Of a stretch of 64,000 nt of DNA, positions 1 through 11,841 are shown piece by piece. The DNA lies in assembly GCA_037447655.1 (NCBI GenBank), contig JBBHKE010001576.1, positions 186,001 through 250,000 on the forward strand. The letters are read 5' to 3'. The stretch's first letter is position 1, and every line of letters begins with the position of its first letter. The notes under the pieces were generated by a model. That model was not told the DNA's origin. It saw nothing but the letters and a program-made list of their open reading frames with translations, and did no database searches. The position numbers and the translations under genes were made by a program. Source of the stretch: Zygnema cylindricum. Its lineage: Eukaryota; Streptophyta; Zygnematophyceae; Zygnematales; Zygnemataceae.

Positions 1-165
1 AAAATCATTGGAAGACTTTCTTTTTTTTTTTTTTTTTTCGCTCGTACCTTAGTTAACTGCCTGGACCTCACACTAATAGAGTTCCTTTTTCTGTCGATGC
101 AGTGAACATAAAAGCTAGTTCTGAAGACTAATGTCAGTTTTTGCCTTCGTATGGTTCTTGATCAG

Positions 166-434
166 GTGTTATGAATGGGGCAGAGGTGGAGGTGCCTCCA
201 TGGGGTGAAGTGATCCACCAATTCTATCTCTGTTTTCTCATTCCCGGAGACTACTCTCTCCTGGCCGCTGCTGTTGTTGAGCTCCCTGTGTCAGATGCCA
301 CAGTTCCGTCTTCAGTTCAGTCTTCAGGCACCAGAACTGAATCACAGCAAATATGTTGCAGTGGAATGCCACACAAAGTGGTCGTGGGAGCCAATGTTGG
401 CACGGCCGATTTATCAATGCCCATGTTTGATTGA
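166..434 (+). CDS. Last exon of a gene entering from the left; C-terminus resembles a TRAPP-II subunit (TRS120/TRAPPC9 type), tentative
   Basis: An open frame runs from a good acceptor (TTCTTGATCAG, ending at 165) to a TGA at 432-434. In the frame used, the first complete codon is at 168, so the exon starts in phase 2. The peptide has a hydrophobic beta-rich stretch (HQFYLCFLIPGDYSLLAAA), then a linker, then ICCSGMPHKVVV. That order, a 'PG.YSLLAAAV' strand followed by a C-x-GxP-h-V strand, recalls the extreme C-terminus of plant TRS120/TRAPPC9, a tether subunit acting at the trans-Golgi. The assignment rests on remembered family pattern, not on a search. The upstream exons lie outside the window or are too short to see. 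The gene would converge with RPA1, whose stop is at 2658. It could also be another secretory-pathway protein. Confidence 0.4.
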
Positions 435-2657
435 AGAATGCACATAAAGATTATTATCGGGAAAGAAATGGTGTTGGTTATTCTCCTACGACTCCAGATG
501 TGACAACACTATCTTTTTTTTTTAGCTGTCAACTATCGTCTACCGGTTTTATTGAAATCACCAGTTTTAGTATTGTTTTTGGTCTGGAAGTAAGTGGACA
601 GGTCCGGGACCTATCCTGGATGGTGGTTGATTTGCTGTTTATATGTCGTCTTTTTTTCTTCGTCTTTTTTCGTCGTCTTTTCTTCTTCTTTAAGCTGTGA
701 TGGTTATGGAGCCTCAATAGTGGAGCATGATATTGGGAAGTCAATTTCTTTTTAGGTTGGAGGAAGTGCCTCCAAGGTGCGCTAGTTGACGAAGCTCTGG
801 TTGGGCGGACACCGAAAGTTTGAAAAAGTTAAAGAAGGTCAGAAGGTCAATCCGTCTTGCATAATAAATTTCATAGAGTACCGATGTAGATAATCCGTGA
901 GAGAGCGTTTTTCGATCTTTTTCGTCTCCATTTGCAGTGCTCTTCTACTTGTGTTTTCAACAAGGGTTAAATGCTCATAGCGTAAGTTGTAGTTTACAGG
1001 ATTGGATATCTGCAAGTACTTCATTTAAAACTGATATTAATAATAGCCGACTTAAGGAGTTGGCGGCGCCGTATTTATCCTAGTAACATATTGCTTTTGT
1101 GAAAGTTCTCCTGTCACTTTATTTTCATGTGTTTTTAAATTTTAGACATTCTCTATGTTTCCAGAGTAATTAGATCAGGACAAGCAGATAAGTAGGTTGG
1201 AAGTGATGAGTGTTCTGTTGATTTCTTTACTCCTTCAAACGGAAAATGCGAATTTGTTGTGTATCTTTTGTTTCCTCCAGTGGGCGCCATATAGTAAAGA
1301 AATGGCTTCGCAAGTAAAGGCATACCCGAACAAGAATTTCAGAAGTATTTTCAGTGCTTCTACCTAAAGAACTCGGAACTCATTATTTACGATGTATAAC
1401 TAATAGAAATACGTACAACACGAGAAGAGTCTTCCTTTGTGAAATGTTTATAATCATGTGATTTGCCAGAAACAATTGTATTTTGTTGGAAACCCAAATT
1501 TATTTAGTGAACTCGGGGACAAAAATTCTGTTCAATTTCGCTAATCACCGGGAAACGGATGGACAAATCGCGGGAGGAAGTCAAATTATAGAGTAAATGT
1601 TATGCACTACCTATGTGATAAAAGTACGCATTCTTCCATGTGCTCACAATTCCCGCCGAAGTAAACCAAACCAAGCCAAGCGGGAGGAAAAAGTGAGTGG
1701 AAAAACATTGTCTTGAAAGAGGTTTCAGCCATTGTGTAAATTAAAAAACTTACAAAGCGAAAATAATCTCCTACTGTATCTGATAGTGTTAAGAGTTTGT
1801 AGACTTTGTTGTACTGATTGCCACATCAAATAGTGACATCTTCCGAAACTCCCTCAAAATGCTCCGCCGGATCTGGGTCTTTTAAGGCGATGTTTATGGT
1901 GAGGTTTGGCAAGGAAATTTTAGTTTAGTTACACTATGTTGTTGTTGCTTTTGTGATTGTAGTTCCATGCGATGTCCTTGTTGTTATGTTAGGTTCTTTT
2001 GCCATGCTTTTTCCCTTCAAGTTGCTTCCGCCTGCACCAGGTTAGTTAGTTCACCTTTGACTTGAAATTTTTTTTTTCAGATGAACTCAGACGCTTTACC
2101 GTCGTGCTTCCTTAATAAAGTCTTTTTCTAAGATCACCATATAGCAACACCATATCTGAAATTTAAGACATCACATAGCCTCATCAGATCGAGCCTCCAG
2201 TGACTAGTAACGGAAACGGAAAACCATGTCGGTGCACACATGTGAACTTTACTCGACACAAAACTCAACCAATCATAGCTAAGATGGCAGTTAAACAAGT
2301 TAACAGTTAAACCTTCTAGACTACACTAATTCTCTCGACGTCATGACGAAACAAAGGTCCAAAAAGATGGTCGCATTTTTATCTTTTACAGAAACACAGG
2401 AGGGACATAAAGAAAGTTTTATTCACAATAAGGGTTAAACGAGCTGTGATACCATTCAACTGGTACTGGCATGTACTACTTTCCTTAAGTACAAACATGA
2501 TTGCAAAGACAATTCTCATCACGTTCCCTACATTTTTTGTCTCTTTCTGCTTTTTTGTTTTCTTTACATTTATTTATAGAGTCAACAGTCTTCCAAACAG
2601 CCGAAACTTACTGCCATCTTTTTGTTTTACTATATTCTCTCCACACCAATTGCTTCT
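435..2657. other. Intergenic DNA between two convergent genes
   Basis: This should hold the 3' UTR of the left-edge gene and, at its right end, the 3' UTR of RPA1. I see T-rich runs (509-519, 650-690) and scattered short frames but no motif, splice structure or recognisable repeat. The 1000-2440 stretch looks like ordinary unique AT-rich DNA. Confidence 0.5.
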
Positions 2658-5600
2658 TCACCCATGGTTAGTAACTCCACCATATCTTCCCTCCCCTCCA
2701 TAGGAACCTCGTCCAAACGAACCACCTCCTCCTCCATAAGAACCTCCTCCTCCACCACCTCCACCTGATTTTGGACAGTTATTTGACCAATGTCCTTCTT
2801 CTCCACATTTATAACATGCGTTTCCTCCCCCACTTGACCTCCCACCACCACCGAAACCACCACCACCACCGAAACCACCACCACCTCCTCCTCCTCCTCC
2901 ACCACCAAATCCCCCACCACCACCATATCCCTGTCTGCCGCTATTATCATTCCGACGGTTTGGACAACTACTCGCATAATGGCCTTCCATACCACATTGA
3001 AAACAAGAAGATGAACCTCCCCCACCTTGAAACCCTCCTCCTCCTCCTCCTCCTCCTCCTCCCTCCATTACCACCTCCGGCTGAAAAACCACCACCATTT
3101 CCCATTCCTCTCGGCCCACCTCCTCCCTGAGTGGCTCCTACTCCTCCTCCTGCTCCCCCGGGAATTTGGGCGGCGTGTCCATTCCAAGGCTCTCCCCGCT
3201 TGAGATTGTCAATCCAACTAAGCATCAGCGAGTTTTCCGTTGCATAGTCTACTGCGTCCGATTTTAGGACGGTACTCTTTATGCGCTTCTCCTCGTTGTA
3301 AAGTTCTTCCTTAACCTTGACCTTGAACACCTTCCGTGAATATAAGATGTTTGTGAAGGCATTTTGAGTGAGATGCTCGTTTTTTCCATCGCTTTTCCAT
3401 TCATACAACTGCCTCGCAGATACACCCATGATTTCTTCTGCAGCTTCCTGGAAAGCTGTAACCCACAAGAGGCCCGAGTGGTCCTGTATTTGTAGATTTA
3501 GCAGATATCGATAGTCACAGTCATCCATTTCTATTTGACACTTCTCGCAACTAAACCTCTTGTCATCAATCAACTGGACCTTTTTTTGGCACTGCCTCTC
3601 TCCAACAATATTCGTACACGCCTGATAACAGAAATTATCCTGCTTAACGAATACAATGAGTCCTCTGACAGCCACATAAGCTACAGAGTCATGACCCAAG
3701 CCTTCGTCTTTTATATCGGCAACGAATTTGCGAACATCTTGCCGACCACCACCTCCGGCCTCTCGAGAAATAGACATTGTTTGCTGATTTTTGCCACCCT
3801 GATCAAACCAGCTCCGTAACTCATGAGCCCTTGGATGGTCTGGATTCACTAGAAGCACCGAACCCGGGATTGTTCCCACTTGCTTGCCACTGAAGTTGCT
3901 CACTCTCGCAGCTTTCAAAGCCAAGACAGGGTGAAACCCACGGTCCACGGCATCCTGGTCTCCACAAGCAGGACTATTTGTGAGAATCGAAATGAAAAAC
4001 AGAATCATGGGCTACGGCCAGATCCACACCATAGTGAATTGCAAAAACTCAGCCAAGAATTATCTTTCGCCATGTTCGTCCACAGCAAATAATATGCACC
4101 ATGCACCAAACAATCCTCTCTTTCAAATTCCACCTAAAAAAAATTGTATATCCCTATCCTTCACCAGAAGCCTATTGGTCCCTATATAACTGCAGAACCA
4201 AGCAAACACTAGATTGTGTTTAAGATACTTTGTTCAACAGTGTCAATACGGCAAAACTGAAATGCTTTGCTTCCAGCTCACGTCTCCCTCAATCTTGCAC
4301 ACAAGCAAAAAAAGGTAGAATAGTGAATCACCTGTAACTCTTGCCCTTCACGCATGCAGAAATCGCCCCACATAACGACTTCCACCTGGCGGCCCGAGTT
4401 GTCCTTTATCGAACAAACACGTTTCGATGTCTCCTTCCCATTTTTTCGCATAATACTGGATGTGGGGTAGACAGACACAACAATGCCAATCACATCCACA
4501 ACAGCATTCTCATCGGCATTTTCCACTTCGGCAATGCTGCGAAACTCGAAAGTATTCCGTGGAATACTACCATCGTCTACACAACTCTCTATAGTGGAGG
4601 TACCTTCCAAAGTAATCTCCCAATCATTTTTTAAATGGTTGAAATTTCGCTGTGCACTTTTCAGCTGCCCCTTGCTGACCATATAAACTCCGCCCACCTG
4701 TCACACCCAACTCGCAACTTTCAGATTTTCTAATTCCAAAAAATAAAACCTATTTAAGAAGACTCGAATCGCAGGCATAGCATGAATACGATGAGAAAAA
4801 GATCCACCCCTAGAAAAAGCACTTACAGACATCATTTCCAAATACAAAACCGCATCGAACTTTTCAAGTTCCTCTTAAGCAAAAAGTAACAAGAAATATG
4901 TAGCTTAAAGCCAATGTCCTCTATAAAACCATCCATAGAAATCGAACTCGTCTTCAAAGAAGGCAACAAGCTCAGGTGTGAAAGGCAGGTTAATTCACCT
5001 CAATCTTATCATAGAACTTATCAGCTTCTTTATTAAAACAAGTGACTCGAATTTCACCACCTTGGGCATCCAGCAAGTCGAAACTAAAAACTTTCCCCTC
5101 TCCCTTCTGATTATTGTATCGCCGCAGCTCACCCTTCGCTGTCACTCGAGCCTTCAGTGTCCATCTCCCTGTGTATGGGTTAAGTGCCTTGATAGGAAGT
5201 ATCGTTGGAGCCGATTCATTTCTCGCTATAGGGCCACTGCCTGAAAACCGAGGAGCTGGTTGCATGTAAGGATTCCCACCAGATTGCCCTGGGGCCCCAC
5301 TCCCATATCGAGTGGGAGGGGGAGCAATCCCACTATCCATTCGGTTCCCAGTAACTCCTGAAGCCCCTGGCATCTCATTGGCCCAACCGTTCCTCTGGTA
5401 ACCGTCAGAAGGACCTGTTCCAAGAGCTCCGGAACTCTGGTACCGCTCTCCAGCCTTTGAATTTTGAGTGGAAGGCCTGTTCATGCCTGGAGCCCCATTA
5501 GCAAATGGTTTCACGTCTTCTAAAGTCGAATTATTCAACGACTGCGGTGTACTTTCTTGCCCATAAGCCCCCCCATACGTGCCTCCCTGACGGGAAGAGA

Positions 5601-6362
5601 TATTCATTTGCTGTTGACCAGTGGAGGCCATCGCCTGAGGAGGGCCGTTTAAGGTTCTTGCTCCTATACCTCCGTCCTTGATTCCGGGCCCTCCTCCTCC
5701 TCCTCCTCCAGTTCCTGGTCCACCTGTTGCCGGGGCTCCAGTCGGGCCCCCACTATTAGGAAGGGAACAAGGATTTCCAATTATCGAGGCTGTCTGAACC
5801 AAAATCTCCATTCTCAGTATAATAATGATTCTGCAAATAAAGTTCATAAACACCGTTCATAGGCTATCAGTCAACAGTGAATAAAGCGAACATCAAGTAG
5901 AGACATAAACAGAAGTTAGTTTGATGATTTAAAAAACAAAAAAAAAAGGGGTCTCGAAAGCAAAACAAAATTCCTTCCAGAAAGCTGCAGCTTTCAAGGA
6001 ACACCTTGACTAGAGTCAACATCTTGACAAAAATGGAAGTATTTGTAAAGGAAACCTAATTGTAGCTAATAGAAAGCGTACCTTCGACTTTGAACATTGT
6101 TGCAAATAAACTCTGTAAGCTTGACAATAGTGCCCTTTATCACTTCCCCGCTTTTCACGGATTCATTCAGCTGAGTTGCAACCATGGCCTGATGGTGGTG
6201 AACTCCATCAGATAGGATCAGGCGAAACCTCTCTTGTCCAGAGGCCGTTACAGTCCCTACTCCTATCTGCTTCACGTCTACAACTTGTACAATAGGCTGC
6301 ACTTCTTGACTTTGCGCCACGCCGTTGTAAATTAAGGCTACGGCATTTGGTGTCAATTCCAT
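2658..6362 (-). CDS. RPA1: Replication protein A 70-kDa subunit (RPA1, zinc-knuckle class), four exons, one apparent frameshift
   Basis: Large subunit of the nuclear single-strand DNA-binding heterotrimer used in replication, recombination and repair. Exons (minus strand): 6362-6082, 5830-4999, 4697-4332, 3954-2658; every junction has GT/AG and the phases agree. The product is about 924 residues once the break near 3061 is bridged. Residues 1-105 are the N-terminal OB domain (MELTPNAVALI...). A Gly/Pro/Ser-rich linker runs to about 300. DBD-A starts at about 310 (LNPYTGRWTLKARVT...), and DBD-B at about 425. DBD-C holds a Cys4 zinc ribbon, Cys 606, 615, 629 and 632 (QAC...RQCQKKV...SCEKC). The tail has two CCHC knuckles in Gly-rich sequence. 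Arabidopsis RPA1C and RPA1E have such a tail, RPA1A does not, so a repair/recombination role is inferred. The start fits the family N-terminus. Longer than typical mainly through the Gly-rich linker and tail. Confidence 0.93.
2773..3006 (-). other. Two CCHC zinc knuckles in the RPA1 Gly-rich tail
   Basis: Read on the minus strand, the tail encodes CFQCGMEGHYASSC (about 3003-2962) and CYKCGEEGHWSNNC (about 2818-2776). Both match C-x2-C-x4-H-x4-C exactly. They are separated by long glycine runs from (GGN)n DNA. In other families such knuckles bind single-stranded nucleic acid, so they may add DNA or RNA contacts to RPA. They lie in the reading frame that follows the break near 3061. Confidence 0.9.
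3048..3066 (-). other. Single-base frame break in a (GGA)n run of RPA1
   Basis: The DBD-C frame enters the glycine tail as ...GGGNGG, then reads a run of arginines (AGG repeats) and a short nonsense tail ending near 2968. The neighbouring frame reads pure glycine and goes on to both zinc knuckles and a stop at 2658. One extra G in the GGAGGGAGGAGG stretch (around 3059-3063) accounts for the shift. An indel in a triplet microsatellite is a common sequencing or assembly error, but a real allele cannot be ruled out. Confidence 0.75.
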
Positions 6363-6813
6363 GGCGATAATGAGCAGGGAATTTTTCTGCGTTTGTTTTT
6401 ATATGCTCACTAATACAATTCAAAAAAACGGTGAAAAGAGCGGTAAATACGGTTCCTGACTTTGCTTACAGATGAGAACTGAGACCTTCATTTACACGTG
6501 TTGTACACAGACATGTGCTGTCCAGACTTTACCACGAGTTAAGGATATACAAAACGATGAGATGTATTCTACAATAAGCCTTGCAAGAAAAAAGAAGAAA
6601 GAAAAATGCAAAACTGCGAAAAAATTACATGTCCGTAGTTCGCCCGTGATGAATGCTTGAATCGCGGCAAATCAGCAAAAGTGCAAAATAGTTAAACCTC
6701 GTTTCGCGCCTAAGCGTCTTCTTGAAGCTTTGGAGAACTCGGAGTTTTCCCGCCCTATTATTGGCGGGCAAGGTATTGCAACGGTCTCTTGGCTGCTTCT
6801 CATGAGCACATTC
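6363..6813. other. Upstream region of RPA1
   Basis: This is the 5' flank of RPA1 up to the first transposon boundary (TGA duplication at 6814). It must hold the promoter and 5' UTR. I see no clear TATA box, telo-box or other named site, so no element is called. Confidence 0.4.
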
Positions 6814-6816
6814 TGA

Positions 6817-9181
6817 GGGTATGTCCCCATGTACTTATAACTTAGGGCGTGTCCCCATGTAACCAAAACTTTGAAACGCTACTTTGGATTTTAGCGCCGA
6901 TTTTACGGTGTACTTTTCAAAGTGTGCCTATGTCAATCGTTACTTGTGCGTTCATTACTTCGAATATGTGACAATTGTAGACGTCTACAAAATGTGCGAC
7001 AGTCTACGAAACGAAATGTAGACGAGTACGAAACTACGAAACTTCCTAAAAACGGCGACGGTTGTAGACGTCGAGGCTTTTGTGACGTTGTAGGTGTTTA
7101 GGGTTTTGTGACATAGCGAAGTCATGCTACCGTGTGACGTCATCAGTAAATAAAATTTCCGTCATGGCTTCCTGATTTCGTTTTCTTATCTTTTATCATT
7201 CGATATGCCATCAAACTCTAAGACCAAAAATATTCAAAAAAAAGAAAAAAATTGATACTTTTATTGCTGCATCTCGTGTAAATATGAGAGAAAGAGGAGT
7301 GGTCGAGTGAGAAAGAGGGGGAAAGACGAGGACGTCGTAAAATTTTGCAAAGGACCCATGAAAGAGAGTGGAGGTCCCCGACCCCTGCAGTTTTTTTTCC
7401 GTACATGTTTGTCATTTTCTTATGTGCATGCGCGTGACGAGGAGTGAAAAAAATACATGTACTTTCCTTCGTGCATTTTTTTTCGAAAACGTTTGACACG
7501 TGCACTACAAGTTTTATATTCGTCAATAGGGTAATATTTTGATATAAATCAGGTCGCGATTTGATTTCGGTGCAAGTGTGAGGATGAGCAGGAAGTGGGT
7601 CGCGATGATAATAACGCCAAATTGTCGTACCCTCCAAGTTCCAAAAAGACGCAAAATGTATTTGCGTTTCTGCCCATTTTTCGTACGACGGAATATTTTC
7701 TCGTTACAAGTCCCATTTTTTGTGAAAACGACGGAAAAAACCCTTACTTGAACACATGGGAACACGCCCTTATCGAACTTACTTTGTATTCTAGCGGGAA
7801 TCCGTCGGACACAGTTTTCAAGTGTCCCTATGTGTAAGAACGAAATCGAAACTTACGTTTGTGACCATTGTATGCGTCGACAATACCTGTGACGGTTGTC
7901 AACGTCTACAATCTGTGGTCGCACGTTATTTTTTGGAACTGCTTGTGACGTCGCATGTCTTCCCGTGACATTGTAGACGTATCGCCTTTGTCGAAATTTG
8001 AAGACCCTTGCAAAAAAGAAATTTGTACTGGACGAAAACGGACAAAACCCTAGTTGTCCTATTCGTACGGATTTGGACTTTTTTTCCGAAAAACTACGTA
8101 GTTTTCGCGACTTTTATATTTTTCGTAAAATTCGTTTAGTTTTCGCTATACGGTGTATGAAACGTACGAAGACATACGGAAACCATCCCCTTAACCCTAA
8201 AAAATCCTTAAAAACCCATAAACGTACGAAAAAGTACGGCATTGTACGAAAGGTGCGCCATAAAAATTGAAGAGTACGGATAATGTAAGGCAGTTGAACT
8301 GTAATTTACCGGAATGTACCAAATGCACGGGAAGTACCCTAAACACCCTGAAATTCCCCCTTTAATAACCCTAAAAGTACATAAATATACGGACGTTCTA
8401 CGTAGACGTACGAAAGATGTAAGTCCGTGTAATTGAAATATACATAAACGTACAAAAATGTACCTTAAAAATCTCAAAATAATATCCGTCAAAAGTACAA
8501 AAATATGCGGACACTGTACGTATACGTACGAATAAAAGTTGGATATTTAACATAAATATATGAGAATGCACGAGAATGTACCCTACAATTCCTCAAACCC
8601 CCCTTAATAACCCTAAAGTACTGAAATGTACAAAACAATACCTAACTGTACGAAAAAAGTACGGGTACATAGTCAGGTACGCATTTTATAACATTTTTTT
8701 CATCGTTAAATGCATATCGTGCCTAGAATTCGCGTGTTCATTTCGTGGGTATTATGCGCACCGGACAACTATGGACAAAACCAAACAAATTGTGTACTTT
8801 TCTTCGTCGTAATCGAACGCAAACGGACAAAACATAACGAATCCTATGCTTTTTTTTGTCCTTGGAAATCGTATGAAAAAAAAATGAAAATTACGGCACG
8901 TGCGAAAATATATATTCCTATTTGTTTATAGAAAATACCTAGTTTTAAAACACATCGCGAATGTGTTTTAAACATAAGATTGAAGATGACGTTTTTTGTC
9001 GTGTAAGTGGGTCGAAAACACAAGACGACAATTTTTCATACATCCTAAATTCGAGGATGACGCAAATTGTACTCTACAAATTTGCGATTCCTTCCTACGG
9101 TTGCAACTTAGGCAGTACGGCGCTAAGTTTTACAGGAAAACGACAAAAAAAACCCTTACTTAGGCGCATGGGGACATACCC
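6817..9181. mobile_element. Non-autonomous PIF/Harbinger-like element, with another element nested in it
   Basis: The ends are inverted repeats: GGGTATGTCCCCATGTACTT on the left, and on the right the reverse complement GGGTATGTCCCCATG. A three-base duplication TGA flanks it (6814-6816, 9182-9184). The interior shares sequence with the element at 10375-11139, including a near-palindrome at 8943-8973 and the block GCAGTACGGCGCTAAGTTTT. No transposase is visible. The 3-bp duplication and GGG-ended repeats fit PIF/Harbinger, although the usual target is TWA rather than TGA. Region 8190-8690 carries degenerate GTACG-rich repeats with 'ttaataaccctaaa' blocks. Confidence 0.6.
6845..7769. mobile_element. 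Harbinger-like element nested in the 6817-9181 element
   Basis: Left end GGGCGTGTCCCCATGTAAC; right end GTGTTCCCATGTG-like when read on the minus strand (plus strand ...CACATGGGAACACGCCC). TTA duplications lie at 6842-6844 and 7770-7772, the classic TWA target of PIF/Harbinger. Removing 6845-7772 joins 'cttataactta' to 'tcgaacttac', which matches the uninterrupted relative at 10390-10410 ('cttgcaacttagcgaactt'). No coding capacity is recognised. Length is 925 bp, close to the 923 bp of the element at 20139-21061. Confidence 0.72.
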
Positions 9182-9214
9182 TGAGTATTTTTTGCGGAGC
9201 TGCATATCGTCTAC

Positions 9215-10240
9215 TCTTTATACAGCGTATCGTTTGTTTCACAATATTGCACTGCGATACCGTCCCCATATGGTTGACAAACTTACACATACGTTATAGT
9301 AATACAGTACTGCACATTATCTAGCCAGTAAAACGAACGGGTATCTTAGGTATATTACTGAGCCCCAGACCCCCAATATTTTATTGTAGGCTTCGCAAAG
9401 TGAACTTTTTTTTACACATCGTATCGACCGTTTTAACATATTGCACTGAGACAGCGTTGTCAGAGGTCGCCATCGGGTACCCGAATCCGTACGCCACCGT
9501 TACCCGATAGCCCGCGTCGCATCCGAAACGGATTCGGGTGCCGAATTTTGCGGGCCGATCGGATTCGAGTGGGTGATTCACAAAAAAAAAAAAAATCGGG
9601 CACGGTCGGGTAAGTAAAAAACGAAAATTTTGAAGGTTTTGTACTCTCTATACTATCCAACATTATTGTATTTTCTACTATTGTTATGGTGGAAGGTATG
9701 AGGGAGATGTACCATTAATTTTGTACTTATTCGAGTACGTGCGGGTACGGGTAGTCGCAAGAAATACAATTTCGGTTAACTTTTACTGTCAAACACGCGT
9801 ATCGGATAACGGTTGACAATTTAGGAACGTGACATAACCCGGTCGGGTATTCGGTGTTCAGATTTTGAAAAAATAAAACTGGCTGTTTCGGGTATCTTAA
9901 ATTTGAACTTTTGCGACCTCTGCCTTATGTTTCTCTAATACTGCACAATAGCGAGTAAAAGTGTAAAACGAACAGACTGCTCCGTATTTTACTGCACCTC
10001 CAGTATTTGATTGTACCTCCAATATTTTACTCTAGGCCACGTATCACATACCATCTCTTTTATACATCGTATCGACCTGTTACACCATATTACACTGCGA
10101 TACCCTTCCCGTCGGGTTGCCACCCTTAAACATGGGTTACTATAATAGTGCAAGTATCTAGCCAGTAAAACGAAAAAGTTACAGTACCTCCAACGTTTTT
10201 TTGGCACCTTCAATGTTTTATCGTAGGCGCAAAGATGTAC
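9215..10240. repeat. About 200-bp tandem repeat, roughly three degenerate copies, interrupted by a MITE
   Basis: Blocks recur in the same order: 'catcgtatcgacc', 'ttgcactgcgatacc', 'tatctagccagtaaaacga', 'cctccaatattttattgtagg'. Copies begin near 9215, 9410 and 10060. The second copy is split by the hAT-like MITE at 9461-9922. The origin of the unit is unknown. Confidence 0.6.
9461..9922. mobile_element. hAT-like MITE, CAGAGGTCGC-end family
   Basis: Starts CAGAGGTCGCCATCGGGTAC and ends TTTTGCGACCTCTG, an imperfect terminal inverted repeat shared with the elements at 29373-33118, 36638-40349 and 40596-41062. The interior is rich in CGGGTNCGGG-type motifs and shares 'ggttaacttttactgtc' and 'ttgtacttattcg' with those copies. 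The flanking eight bases agree poorly, so the insertion is old or the edges are a few bases off. Confidence 0.55.
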
Positions 10241-10374
10241 TTGTTCGTGGTCACGCTCACATACGTTCAGTATTACTGCAATTTTATTTTAAGTGTGGCA
10301 ACTCCCTCAAAGTGCATCATGACGACCCCCCATAATTTTGTATGGCCATGAAAATGTACTTAAAGGGTATGTCC

Positions 10375-11139
10375 CCATGTACTTGCAACTTAGCGAACTT
10401 TTGTATTTTAGCGCGGATCTGCCAGACCCGGTTTTAAAGTGTCCCTATGTGTAATAACATAACCGAAACTTACGTTTGTGACGATTGTATACGTCCACAA
10501 TACATATGACAGCTGTCAACATCTACAATCTCTGTTGTTGCACGTTATTTTTTTAAACTGTTGTGACGCCGCATGTCTTACCGTGACATTGTAGACGTAC
10601 CGCATTCCAACCTGTGCAGTTTCACGGTTGAAGAAGATGCGCATTGCCTTCGCGTCTCCTGTCGCGTCGACGTGAAATGGCATCATAATTTCGAGACCCC
10701 TGCAAAAACTAAATTCCGTACTGAATGAAAATAGACTTAACCAAACAAATTGTGTACTTTTTTTCGTCGTATTGAACGCAAACGGACCAAACATAGCGAA
10801 TTTTGTACTTTTATTTGTCCTTGAAAACTGTATGATTTTTTTTGAAAATTACGGCACGTGCGAATATATGTTTCTATTTGTTTATCGAGAATATATGGTT
10901 TTAAAACACATTGCGCATGTGTTTTAAACATAAGTTTGAAGATGACGTTTTTTGTCGTGGAAGTGGGTGGAAAAGCACAAGACGACAAATTTAAGTACAT
11001 CCTAAGTTCGAGGATGACGCAAACTGTACTCTACAAATTTGCGATTTCTTCGTACGGTTGCAAAGTAGGCAGTACGGCGCTAAGTTTTACAGGAAACGAC
11101 AGAAAAAAACCCTTACTTATGCACATGGGGACATACCCC
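10375..11139. mobile_element. Harbinger-like element, short relative of 6817-9181
   Basis: Left end GGGTATGTCCCCATGTACTT; right end ...GCACATGGGGACATACCCC. It is colinear with the outer parts of 6817-9181 and lacks most of that element's centre. A near-perfect palindrome around TTGCGCA lies at 10899-10929. The flanking three bases (TAA/AAA) agree only partly. Confidence 0.6.
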
Positions 11140-11377
11140 AAATCGTACGCTAAACTGGACACGGTTCGTGACGCAATAATATGATTTTGAGTTGTAAAGC
11201 TTGGGTACGTTTTTTTTTTCTGATGTCCACTTAGCATTTTGGTGTCACATACCAAGTCACACAAGCTCGTATTCTTTGTGCTGTGTTGTCCACCGTACCG
11301 GATAACATAGTCTACTGTAATACGAGATCATACAGCGTACTTTAGAAGTGTATTTCTACTTTGTGCTCATTTTAAAC

Positions 11378-11833
11378 CATAGTTCAAAAGTAGGCGTTTT
11401 TTGGTAGGCCTTTTGTAGGCCGCCTTTAGCGTAAGTTGTGTTACCGGCTTTCCATGTGATCTTCTTAGATCGCTACTTTCATCAGCGGCCGTCCGATCGT
11501 CCGAATCTGACGATAGTCCTATCGTAAGTTGTGTTATGGGCTTTTCATGTGATCTTCTTAGATCGTTACTTTCATCAACGACCGTCAGATCGTCCGAATC
11601 TGACGGTTTAAATAAAAAGTCCCTAAAAACTCACAGATTTTTTTTTTTTTTCCTATTTTTTTTTCAAATTTAGACATGATGTTTAATTCTCTATCGATCC
11701 ATGTGCAACTCAACCCTGTTACTATTTTATTTCATTTTGCGCCCAATACAATATGGGTCTTAAGGCCATATTGTATGTTTTGCATACAATAGGCATATTG
11801 TATGGGCGTACGGTCACCTACTTTTGAACTATG
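11378..11833. mobile_element. hAT-type MITE, CATAGTTCAAAAG family
   Basis: Terminal inverted repeats CATAGTTCAAAAGTAGG and CCTACTTTTGAACTATG-like, flanked by perfect 8-bp duplications TTTTAAAC at 11370-11377 and 11834-11841. An eight-base duplication is the hAT signature. An internal block (about 11430-11610) occurs twice: 'cgtaagttgtgtta' then 'catgtgatcttcttagatcg' then 'tactttcatca'. Three other members lie in this window (31233, 42678 and a 5'-cut copy ending 50540). Confidence 0.82.
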
Positions 11834-11841
11834 TTTTAAAC

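Noticed and set aside
2630-3130. Alternative Val/Gly/His-rich frames over the RPA1 tail
   Set aside because: Shadows of the (GGN)n sequence encoding the Gly-rich tail. Only the frame with two CCHC knuckles is meaningful.
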